From Rhizorhabdus sp. (lineage in GTDB: Bacteria; Pseudomonadota; Alphaproteobacteria; Sphingomonadales; Sphingomonadaceae): a DNA stretch of 5,258 nucleotides. Under the pieces are notes generated by a model that was given only the letters and a program-made list of their open reading frames with translations, had not been told where the DNA came from and made no database searches. The stretch is from the NCBI GenBank assembly GCA_004297635.1, contig SCUQ01000287.1, positions 1 through 5,258 of the forward strand, read 5' to 3'. Position numbers and translations under genes: made by a program. Below, piece after piece: positions 1 to 4,940 of the stretch (positions are counted from its first letter, which is position 1; the number at the start of each line of letters is the position of its first letter).

Positions 1-93
1 CGATTCCGTCATCGACTGTTCCCTGTACTTTAGCGGGGTTGGATTCGCCGAAGGGCATGACTTAGGTTCAAAGCTCGTTTAGGTAGTGTAGCC

Positions 94-489
94 GTGGCGA
101 AAAAAGTCCTGATTGTCGAGGATAATGAGCTGAACCTCCGGCTCTTCCGCGACCTGCTCGAGGCGCATGGTGCCGAGGTGCGCACGATCCGTGACGCCCG
201 CGAGGCGCTGGAGGCGATCCGCGCCTTTCTTCCGCAGCTCGTCATCATGGATATTCAGCTCCCCCATATCAGCGGTGTAGAATTGATCCGGATGATGAAG
301 GGCGATCCGTTGCTCGATGCGATCCCGGTGATGGCGGTGACCGCCTATGCCGGCAAGGGCGACGAAGGCCGGGTCCGTCAGGCCGGCGCCGATGCCTATG
401 TCTCCAAACCGATTTCGGTGGCGCGATTCGTGACCGCGGTGGAGGGGCTCGCCGGGCCGCTGGGTGGCGGATTCAAGCGAGCGGGATAG
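94..489 (+). CDS. divK: Single-domain response regulator DivK
   Basis: A 131-residue protein made of one receiver (REC) domain with no output domain. The opening residues AKKVLIVEDNELN and the segment KPISV near the end match the DivK family. Receiver landmarks are all present: acidic pair E9/D10, phospho-acceptor D53 in the context MDIQLP, T83, and K105 followed by P106. In Caulobacter, DivK is phosphorylated by DivJ and dephosphorylated by PleC, and it acts through DivL/CckA to control CtrA, so a cell-cycle role is inferred here. The start is GTG at 94; an AGGT at 81-84 is a weak ribosome site nine bases upstream. The protein is slightly longer than Caulobacter DivK because of a Gly-rich tail (about residues 119-131). 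The upstream 93 bases hold no recognisable gene. The next gene, rpmG, is convergent, so no same-strand partner follows. Alternative: another CheY-like single-domain regulator, which I consider unlikely. Confidence 0.93.
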   Translation: MAKKVLIVEDNELNLRLFRDLLEAHGAEVRTIRDAREALEAIRAFLPQLVIMDIQLPHISGVELIRMMKGDPLLDAIPVMAVTAYAGKGDEGRVRQAGADAYVSKPISVARFVTAVEGLAGPLGGGFKRAG

Positions 490-498
490 GTTTTGTTG

Positions 499-722
499 GT
501 TGGCGCCCTCGAGAACGCCGGGCGCAGCACATCCGTCCTGCGCAGCTCCCTCCCATAAGCTCGGGCGGCTTTGGCCTTACGGTGAGGCGTTGCGTCCCGA
601 CGCCGGGGCTCTTTGCCTGACTCGCCGAGGTTCGGAGAGCCAAGCGCGAAGAGCGCGTCGGAGCGACAGCGAGGAAGCCAAGCCGAGCGGATGCTCGGCG
701 CCCGGCGTTCGAGGGCGCCAAC
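499..722. repeat. ~224-bp palindromic element with long imperfect terminal inverted repeats
   Basis: The left arm (499-535) is the reverse complement of the right arm (688-722). Thirteen bases (499-511 with 710-722) pair perfectly. After a two-base bulge (AG, 512-513) another twelve (514-525 with 698-709) pair perfectly. The innermost ten contain three mismatches and end in a shared ATCCG. Each arm also holds a local hairpin: GCGCAG 522-527 with CTGCGC 538-543, and GCCGAGC 682-688 with GCTCGGC 693-699 around a GGAT loop. The interior has further small stems: 586-590 with 600-604, 607-612 with 636-641, and 644-647 with 653-656. There is no plausible gene inside. It lies between the convergent divK and rpmG genes. 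It could be a MITE-like or REP/BIME-like dispersed repeat, or a large bidirectional terminator. No clear target-site duplication is visible. The inverted repeat is certain from the sequence; the nature of the element is inference. Confidence 0.75.
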
Positions 723-731
723 AGACGGCAC

Positions 732-761
732 AAACGCAAACGCCCGCCGGTGAGGCGGGCG
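732..761 (-). terminator. Intrinsic terminator of rpmG
   Basis: Read on the minus strand, CGCCCGCC (761-754) pairs perfectly with GGCGGGCG (748-741) around a five-base TCACC loop. It is followed directly by the T-rich run TTTGCGTTTG (740-731). It lies 46 bases beyond the rpmG stop codon, in the correct orientation for Rho-independent termination. The T-run is interrupted by GCG, so efficiency may be moderate. Confidence 0.8.
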
Positions 762-782
762 CGAAACGCTTCAGGCAAGCGG

Positions 783-800
783 GCGGGCCTTGCGGCCCGC
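783..800 (-). other. GCAA-capped hairpin in the rpmG 3' untranslated region
   Basis: On the minus strand GCGGGCC (800-794) pairs perfectly with GGCCCGC (789-783) around a GCAA loop, a GNRA tetraloop. It begins seven bases after the rpmG stop and has no T-run. A weaker five-base stem (777-781 with 767-771) follows before the terminator at 732-761. A role in protecting the 3' end of the mRNA is possible but unproven. Confidence 0.55.
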
Positions 801-807
801 GCCCGGC

Positions 808-975
808 TTACTTGATCTTGGCTTCCTTGAAATCGACATGCTTGCGCACGACCGGATCATATTTGCGGAAGCTCAGCTTCTCGGTCTGGGTGCGCGGATT
901 CTTCTTGGTGACATAGAAGAAGCCGGTATCAGCGCTGCTGACGAGCTTGATCTTGACAGTGGTCGGCTTGGCCAT
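808..975 (-). CDS. rpmG: 50S ribosomal protein L33
   Basis: A 55-residue basic protein beginning [20 protein letters not shown] and ending DFKEAKIK. It matches bacterial L33 along its whole length, including the conserved KLVSSA-TG-FY, TKKNPRT and YDPVVRKHV stretches, and has the usual family length of about 55 residues. L33 is a small component of the large ribosomal subunit near the E site. There are no cysteines, so this is the zinc-independent (C-) form. The ATG at 973-975 has an AAGGG ribosome site (989-985 on the minus strand) nine bases upstream. The gene stands alone on its strand, with its own likely promoter (1041-1069), a terminator-like leader hairpin (994-1027) and a terminator downstream (732-761). 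It is convergent with divK and divergent from dps. Confidence 0.97.
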   Translation of the reverse strand: MAKPTTVKIKLVSSADTGFFYVTKKNPRTQTEKLSFRKYDPVVRKHVDFKEAKIK

Positions 976-993
976 GACCGGAAACCCTTATCG

Positions 994-1027
994 ATATAAA
1001 AAATTAAAGCGGCGTCGGCGCGCCGCT
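994..1027 (-). promoter_or_regulatory. Terminator-like hairpin in the rpmG leader (candidate attenuator)
   Basis: On the minus strand AGCGGCG (1027-1021) pairs perfectly with CGCCGCT (1014-1008) around a six-base loop, followed by the tract TTAATTTTTTATAT (1007-994). A GC stem followed by a U-rich run is the form of an intrinsic terminator, yet this one sits upstream of the rpmG coding sequence, ending 18 bases before the ATG. No minus-strand gene lies upstream for it to terminate, because dps is divergent. It could be an attenuator controlling rpmG, or the AT-rich stretch could simply keep the ribosome site open. The structure is seen; the function is inference. Confidence 0.5.
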
Positions 1028-1040
1028 GATCGGATGCGGC

Positions 1041-1069
1041 CCTTAGCGGCGGATGGACCCGAGAGTCAA
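1041..1069 (-). promoter_or_regulatory. Candidate sigma70-type promoter of rpmG
   Basis: On the minus strand TTGACT (1069-1064) is followed, after a 17-base spacer, by CTAAGG (1046-1041). The -35 box is near-perfect. The -10 box is a partial match to the CTATAT-like form common in alphaproteobacterial housekeeping promoters. It would start transcription near 1034, giving a leader of about 60 bases that contains the hairpin at 994-1027. Confidence 0.4.
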
Positions 1070-1198
1070 GCAGCAGGAGGATCGAACCGCTGATCGATCC
1101 GGTCGATATGTCTGGCCGGAAGATTTGAAGCGACCTGCGCGCCACCTTTTGCCAGATTGCTCGTTATAGACCCGAATCGAACAAGGGAACAGATTCCG

Positions 1199-1699
1199 AT
1201 GGCCAAGAAACCGAAATCCGCGCTGGCGACCCCGACCGACCTGAAGAGCAACAGCGCGATGAGCGTCGCCGACGCGCTGAACGGCATCCTTGCCGATAGC
1301 TTCGCGCTCTATTTCAAGACCAAGAATTTCCACTGGCATGTCTCCGGCCCGCATTTTCGCGACTATCATCTGATGATGGACGATCAGGCGGCGCAGATCC
1401 TCGCCACCACCGATGTCATCGCCGAGCGGGTGCGCAAGACCGGCAACACCACCCTGCGCTCGATCGGCGATATCGCCCGCCGCCAGTCGATCAAGGACAA
1501 TGACGCGGAGTTCGTCAGCGCGGCGGACATGCTCAAGGAGCTGCGCGACGACAATCTGGCGCTGGTCGCCCGGCTGCGCGAGGCCAAGGATATCGTCGAC
1601 GCCGCCAAGGACAATGCGACCAGCGGTATCCTCGACGAATGGACCGACCAGGCCGAGGAGCGCGCCTGGTTCCTGTTCGAGACCGCGCGCAACGGCTAG
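1199..1699 (+). CDS. dps: Dps family DNA-binding protein / mini-ferritin
   Basis: A 166-residue ferritin-like protein. Dps proteins form hollow dodecamers that oxidise Fe2+ with hydrogen peroxide, store the iron and, in many species, bind and protect DNA in starved or stressed cells. The inter-subunit ferroxidase residues are all present: H45 (in NFHWHVSGP), H57 and D61 (YHLMMDD), then D72 and E76 (DVIAER). The lysine-bearing N-terminal tail (MAKKPKSAL) resembles tails that bind DNA in other Dps proteins. I chose the ATG at 1199 because AAGGGA at 1183-1188 is well placed and the family begins about there; an in-frame TTG at 1157 would add 14 unrelated residues. It is divergent from rpmG and is followed by a hairpin and the Mn2+ riboswitch. 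No convincing promoter could be assigned; an isolated TATAGA at 1165-1170 lacks a well-spaced -35. Confidence 0.95.
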   Translation: MAKKPKSALATPTDLKSNSAMSVADALNGILADSFALYFKTKNFHWHVSGPHFRDYHLMMDDQAAQILATTDVIAERVRKTGNTTLRSIGDIARRQSIKDNDAEFVSAADMLKELRDDNLALVARLREAKDIVDAAKDNATSGILDEWTDQAEERAWFLFETARNG

Positions 1700-1725
1700 G
1701 CGCCTGATGTTTCGGTGCGGAAACA

Positions 1726-1752
1726 GCCGGTTGCGCCCGGTGCGCAGCCGGC
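1726..1752 (+). terminator. Strong hairpin after dps, possible terminator without a U-run
   Basis: GCCGGTTGCGC (1726-1736) pairs with GCGCAGCCGGC (1742-1752) over eleven pairs including one T-G wobble, around a five-base loop. A smaller stem precedes it: TGTTTC 1708-1713 with GAAACA 1720-1725. No T-run follows (CTAAAGCG), so it is not a canonical intrinsic terminator. It may still protect or end the dps transcript. It overlaps the -35 of the candidate promoter at 1731-1758, so the two readings compete. Confidence 0.4.
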
Positions 1753-1758
1753 CTAAAG
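1731..1758 (+). promoter_or_regulatory. Weak candidate promoter for the Mn2+ riboswitch transcript
   Basis: TTGCGC (1731-1736), a 16-base spacer, then CTAAAG (1753-1758). The -10 box resembles the CTAAGG proposed for rpmG. The expected start, near 1765, falls right at the 5' edge of the riboswitch aptamer (1766), which is the main reason to list it. Both boxes are poor matches to consensus. Confidence 0.25.
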
Positions 1759-1765
1759 CGCTCCC

Positions 1766-1874
1766 GTCATCCGGGGAGTAGCCGGCCGTCCCTCGGGACG
1801 GGAATCGCGTCAACATATTTGGTGGAGACACCATGGCGCGACCAGGCCGCAAGCGGCTTGGCGAGACCGATGAC
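1766..1874 (+). promoter_or_regulatory. yybP-ykoY family Mn2+ riboswitch aptamer
   Basis: The two hallmark conserved loops are present: GGGGAGTAGCC (1773-1783) and GTCAACATA (1809-1817), which together form the Mn2+ site in solved yybP-ykoY structures. P1 is GTCATC 1766-1771 paired with GATGAC 1869-1874, which closes the domain. One arm is CCGTCC 1786-1791 with GGACGG 1796-1801. The other arm pairs TCGCG 1805-1809 with CGCGA 1837-1841 and carries a nested TGGTG/CACCA hairpin capped by GAGA (1820-1833). A further perfect eight-base hairpin (1842-1849 with 1854-1861) precedes the conserved CGAGACC at 1862-1868. The family is known to sense Mn2+ and to control Mn exporters such as mntP and UPF0016 genes; here the next gene is a UPF0016 exporter, which independently supports the call. 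Confidence 0.92.
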
Positions 1875-1934
1875 ACCGCAACCTCGTCTGCCGGGCGGGG
1901 GGCGCGGTGTCGTCCGTCCTCCGCCCGGCCTGGA
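1869..1934 (+). promoter_or_regulatory. Expression platform of the Mn2+ riboswitch
   Basis: Two long stems compete. Segment 1869-1879 (GATGACACCGC), whose first six bases form the 3' side of riboswitch P1, can instead pair with 1904-1914 (GCGGTGTCGTC) over eleven pairs with one wobble. Segment 1890-1904 can pair with 1915-1929 over fifteen pairs with two wobbles, using 1905-1914 as its loop. This second hairpin ends two bases before the GGA (1932-1934) that serves as ribosome site. In addition GGCCTGG (1927-1933), covering part of that site, is complementary to CCAGGCC (1842-1848) in the aptamer. No T-run follows either stem, so translational control is more likely than intrinsic termination. 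The direction of switching cannot be read from sequence alone. Confidence 0.6.
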
Positions 1935-1942
1935 ATTGCTGC

Positions 1943-2509
1943 ATGGATATCATTTTCGCCTCGACCCTGCTCGTCGCCTTTGCCGAAATAGGCGACAAGA
2001 CGATGCTGCTCGCGATCATCCTGGCCGCGCGCTTCCGGGCGCCCTGGCCGATCATCGCCGGCATCTTCGCCGCCACCATCGTCAACCATGCGCTCGCCGC
2101 CTGGGCGGGGTCGGCGATATCGGGGCTGCTCGACGGCTTCTGGTTCCGTCTTGCCGTCGCGCTCGGCTTCCTCGCCATGGCGGCATGGATATTGGTGCCC
2201 GACAAGATCGACGAGGACGAGGTCGACAAGCCTGCGCGATATGGCGTCTTCCTGACGACCAGCCTGGCCTTCTTCATGGCCGAGATGGGCGACAAGACCC
2301 AGATCGCCACCGTCGCGCTCGGCGCACGCTATCATGCGGTCGAGCTGGTCGCGATCGGCACCACCCTGGGCATGATGATCGCCAATGTCCCGGCCGTGTT
2401 TCTGGGCGACCGCATCACCCGCATCGTGCCGCTCAGGGCGATGCGGATCGGGGCAGCGATCATCTTCGCGATTCTCGGCGCGCTGGCGATTCGGGAATTG
2501 CTGGGGTAA
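1943..2509 (+). CDS. TMEM165/GDT1 (UPF0016) family Mn2+ exporter
   Basis: A 188-residue integral membrane protein with two homologous halves, each carrying the family signature E-x-G-D-K-T: E15-I-G-D-K-T20 in the first membrane segment and E114-M-G-D-K-T119 in the second half. The acidic residues of these motifs form the cation site in this family. Hydrophobic segments number about six, with a charged linker ([11 protein letters not shown], about residues 88-98) between the halves. Bacterial members such as Vibrio MneA export Mn2+; eukaryotic members move Mn2+/Ca2+ in the Golgi. The upstream Mn2+ riboswitch strongly supports Mn2+ as substrate. I chose the ATG at 1943, preceded by GGA at 1932-1934; an in-frame GTG at 1907 lies inside the riboswitch hairpin and adds a non-homologous stretch. 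hisG follows after 13 bases. The mntP and alx exporters are different families. Confidence 0.93.
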   Translation: MDIIFASTLLVAFAEIGDKTMLLAIILAARFRAPWPIIAGIFAATIVNHALAAWAGSAISGLLDGFWFRLAVALGFLAMAAWILVPDKIDEDEVDKPARYGVFLTTSLAFFMAEMGDKTQIATVALGARYHAVELVAIGTTLGMMIANVPAVFLGDRITRIVPLRAMRIGAAIIFAILGALAIRELLG

Positions 2510-2522
2510 GGCCCGCGCCGTC

Positions 2523-3200
2523 ATGACCGACCAGATCATCATCGCCGTGCCCAAGGGGCGCATCCTGAAGGAAGTGCTGCCGCTGTTCGCAGCGCAGGGC
2601 ATTGTACCCGAGCCGGCATTCGGTGACGAAGACAGCCGGCTGCTGCGCTTCGCCACCAACCGCCCCGATATCGGCCTGATCCGGGTGCGCGCCTTCGACG
2701 TGGCGACCTTCGTCGCGCATGGCGCGGCGCAGCTCGGCATCGTCGGATCGGACGTGCTGATGGAGTTCGACTATTCGGAGCTCTACGCGCCGGTCGATCT
2801 CGACATCGGCCATTGCCGCATTTCGGTCGCGGAGCCGGTGGCGATGGCCGAGGGAGACGATCCGCGCGAATGGAGCCATGTCCGCGTCGCGACCAAATAT
2901 CCCAACATCACCCGCCGCCATTTCGAGGCACGCGGGGTGCAGGCCGAATGCGTGAAGCTCAACGGCGCGATGGAGATCGCCCCGGTGCTGGGCCTGTCGA
3001 GCCGGATCGTCGACCTCGTCTCGACCGGCCGGACGCTGAAGGACAATGGCCTGGTCGAAGTCGAGACGATCGCCGAGATATCGTCGCGGCTGATCGTCAA
3101 CCGCGCCGCCTTCAAGACCCGCGCCGCCGAGATTGCCCCGCTGGTCGAGGGTTTCCGCCGCGCCGTCATAGCCAGGGGACGGGACAAGGATGCCGCTTAG
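2523..3200 (+). CDS. hisG: ATP phosphoribosyltransferase, short form catalytic subunit
   Basis: A 225-residue cytoplasmic enzyme that catalyses the first step of histidine biosynthesis, joining ATP and PRPP to give phosphoribosyl-ATP. The N-terminus [10 protein letters not shown] is typical. The family signature runs from E151 to L172 (EIAPVLG, then [11 protein letters not shown]), containing the PRPP-binding STGRT loop. The length shows the short form, which lacks the C-terminal regulatory domain of the roughly 300-residue long form. In characterised cases the short form works with HisZ, a paralogue of histidyl-tRNA synthetase, in a hetero-octamer; hisZ is not in this window. The ATG at 2523 is preceded by GGGGTAAGG (2503-2511), which overlaps the stop of the exporter gene. 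The gene overlaps hisD by 11 bases, so the two are almost certainly co-transcribed and perhaps translationally coupled. Confidence 0.96.
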   Translation: MTDQIIIAVPKGRILKEVLPLFAAQGIVPEPAFGDEDSRLLRFATNRPDIGLIRVRAFDVATFVAHGAAQLGIVGSDVLMEFDYSELYAPVDLDIGHCRISVAEPVAMAEGDDPREWSHVRVATKYPNITRRHFEARGVQAECVKLNGAMEIAPVLGLSSRIVDLVSTGRTLKDNGLVEVETIAEISSRLIVNRAAFKTRAAEIAPLVEGFRRAVIARGRDKDAA

Positions 3201-4482
3201 ACTCGACAGCCGCGATCCCGGCTTCGGCGCCGCCTTCACCGCGCTCGTCGATGCGCGGCGCGAGGCCGACGGGGATGTCTCGCGCGACGTGTCCGCGATC
3301 GTCGCCGACGTGCGTGTGCGCGGCGACGCCGCGCTCGCCGATTATACCCGCCGTTTCGACCGCCACGATCTCGACGCTTCGGGCTGGCGCATTCCTCTGG
3401 CCGAATGCGACGATGCGCTGGCCGCGCTCGACGGCGAGCTGCGCGCCGCGCTCGAACTCGCGGCGGAGCGGATCAGGGCCTATCATGCCGAGCAGCGGCC
3501 CGCCGACAGCGCACGCACCGATGCCGCGGGCGTGCGGATGGGCGCGCGCTGGGGCGCGGTCGAGGCCGCCGGCCTATATGTGCCGGGCGGGCGGGCAGCC
3601 TATCCCTCCTCGGTGCTGATGAATGCGATTCCGGCGAAGGTCGCCGGGGTCGACCGGCTGGTGATGGTGACGCCCTCGCCCGACGGCGTGGTCAACCCGC
3701 TCGTCCTGGCCGCCGCCGCGCTGGCCGGCGTCGACGAGGTCTGGCGGATCGGCGGCGCGCAGGCGATCGCCGCGCTCGCCTATGGCACCGATCGGATCGG
3801 CAAGGTCGACGTGATCGTCGGCCCCGGCAATGCCTGGGTGGCCGAGGCCAAGCGCCAGCTCTACGGCGTGGTCGGGATCGACATGGTGGCCGGGCCGTCC
3901 GAGATCGTCGTCGTCGCCGACCGGGACAATGATCCGGCCTGGATCGCCGCCGACCTGCTCAGCCAGGCAGAACATGATCCGACGAGCCAGTCCATCCTGT
4001 TCACCGACGATGCCGCCTTCGCCGACGCCGTCGCCACCGAGGTCGAAGCGCAGCTCGGCCGGTTGCAGACCGAAGCGACCGCGCGGATCAGCTGGGATGA
4101 TAATGGCGCGATCATCACGCTGGCGAGCCTCGACGAGGTCCCCGCCCTGTCCGACCGGCTGGCGCCCGAGCATCTTGAACTGGCGGTCGCCGATCCGCAG
4201 GCGCTGTTCGACCGCATCCGCCATGCCGGATCGGTCTTCCTGGGCCGCCACGCGCCCGAAGCGGTCGGCGACTATGTCGCGGGGCCGAACCATGTGCTGC
4301 CGACCGGACGCCGGGCGCGCTTCGCCTCCGGTCTGTCGGTGCTCGATTTCATGAAGCGGACCAGCTTCATCGCGCTCGACGCGGCGGCGATCGCGGCGAT
4401 CGGGCCGGCGGCGGTCGCGCTTGCCCGGGCCGAGGGGCTGCCCGCCCACGCCGCCTCGGTCGCCGCTCGATTGGAACGATAG
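3190..4482 (+). CDS. hisD: Histidinol dehydrogenase
   Basis: A 430-residue enzyme of normal family length that catalyses the last two oxidations of histidine biosynthesis, L-histidinol to L-histidine, with two NAD+ and an active-site Zn2+ (Mn2+ can substitute in known enzymes). Visible landmarks are YVPGG at 130-134, GPGN at 211-214, AGPSE at 234-238 and QAEHD at 259-263. Metal ligands by alignment with the enterobacterial enzyme are Q259, H262, D361 (GDYVAGPNH) and H420 (LPAHAAS). The catalytic base and acid pair is E327/H328 in APEHLE. All are intact. The ATG at 3190 overlaps the end of hisG, with AAGG immediately before the start and GGGACGGG a little upstream. nusB starts two bases after the stop. 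In many bacteria hisD sits in the same operon as hisG, as here. Confidence 0.98.
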   Translation: MPLRLDSRDPGFGAAFTALVDARREADGDVSRDVSAIVADVRVRGDAALADYTRRFDRHDLDASGWRIPLAECDDALAALDGELRAALELAAERIRAYHAEQRPADSARTDAAGVRMGARWGAVEAAGLYVPGGRAAYPSSVLMNAIPAKVAGVDRLVMVTPSPDGVVNPLVLAAAALAGVDEVWRIGGAQAIAALAYGTDRIGKVDVIVGPGNAWVAEAKRQLYGVVGIDMVAGPSEIVVVADRDNDPAWIAADLLSQAEHDPTSQSILFTDDAAFADAVATEVEAQLGRLQTEATARISWDDNGAIITLASLDEVPALSDRLAPEHLELAVADPQALFDRIRHAGSVFLGRHAPEAVGDYVAGPNHVLPTGRRARFASGLSVLDFMKRTSFIALDAAAIAAIGPAAVALARAEGLPAHAASVAARLER

Positions 4483-4484
4483 AA

Positions 4485-4940
4485 ATGGCCAAGATCAATG
4501 AACGCGCGCGCTCCAGAAGCGCCGCCCGCCTCGCCGCCGTGCAGGCGCTATACCAGCAGGAAATGGAGAGCATCCCGCTGGCCTCGCTGCTCGACGAATT
4601 CCACCAGCATCGGCTGGGGGCGACGATCGAGGATGTCGAATATGCGGCGGCCGAGGTCGGTTTCTTCGACGATCTGGTGAAGGGCGTCGACGGCCGGCGC
4701 GACGAGATCGACGCCGCGATCACCGCCCGTCTCGCCGAGGGCTGGACGCTTCAGCGGCTGGACCGGCCGATGCGGCAGATATTGCGCGTCGGCGCCTATG
4801 AGCTGATCGCGCGGCCCGACGTGCCCACCGCGACGGTGATCAGCGAATATGTCGATGTCGCCGACGCCTTCTACGACAAGCGCGAGAAAGGCTTCGTCAA
4901 CGGCCTGCTCGATGCGGTCGCGAGGGCCGTTCGCGGGTGA
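4485..4940 (+). CDS. nusB: Transcription antitermination factor NusB
   Basis: A 151-residue, mostly helical RNA-binding protein of usual family length. NusB with NusE (S10) binds boxA RNA and supports antitermination and rRNA maturation. The N-terminal RSAARLAAVQALYQQE is the conserved first helix, whose arginines contact RNA. Further family landmarks are W87 and RLDRP (91-95), the ILRVGAYEL stretch (99-107), VISEYVDVA (118-126) and KGFVNGLLD (135-143). The ATG at 4485 comes two bases after the hisD stop, with a weak GGA site at 4473-4475 inside hisD, so it probably depends on upstream translation. The stop overlaps the start of the next gene. A NusB-fused RsmB (Sun) methyltransferase is excluded because the protein ends here. 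Confidence 0.97.
   Translation: MAKINERARSRSAARLAAVQALYQQEMESIPLASLLDEFHQHRLGATIEDVEYAAAEVGFFDDLVKGVDGRRDEIDAAITARLAEGWTLQRLDRPMRQILRVGAYELIARPDVPTATVISEYVDVADAFYDKREKGFVNGLLDAVARAVRG

Noticed and set aside
62..84. TTAGGT direct repeats (62-67 and 79-84) as a CtrA-type site before divK
   Set aside because: CtrA sites are TTAA-N7-TTAA; these half-sites and their spacing do not match, and a six-base repeat is easily due to chance.
490..730. Target-site duplication flanking the inverted-repeat element
   Set aside because: The bases outside 499 and 722 were compared for direct repeats of 2-9 bases and no convincing match was seen, so transposition cannot be claimed from this copy.
396..916. Several overlapping open frames on both strands across the divK-rpmG gap
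   Set aside because: They run through the inverted repeat, the rpmG terminator and parts of divK or rpmG. None has a ribosome site or a protein-like composition. Stop-free frames are expected in this GC-rich palindromic DNA.
1118..1190. EcfG (general stress sigma) promoter for dps
   Set aside because: A CGTT is present at 1162-1165 but no GGAAC lies 16-17 bases upstream; the only GGAAC (1186-1190) is within the ribosome-site region.
1157..1198. TTG at 1157 as start of dps
   Set aside because: The ATG at 1199 has an AAGGGA site at proper distance and begins with a typical Lys-rich Dps tail.
1907..1942. GTG at 1907 as start of the Mn exporter
   Set aside because: It lies in the riboswitch hairpin loop, lacks a ribosome site and adds 12 residues not expected in the family. 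The ATG at 1943 begins exactly at the usual first membrane segment.
1043..2740. 565-codon open frame on the minus strand
   Set aside because: It lies antisense to dps, the Mn2+ riboswitch, the exporter and the start of hisG, all of which have clear family matches. The translation is Arg/Asp/Gly/His-rich low-complexity sequence typical of shadow frames in GC-rich DNA.
3574..4449. 291-codon minus-strand frame opposite hisD
   Set aside because: It is entirely antisense to an intact hisD and has Asp/Gly/Arg-rich composition with no recognisable domain.
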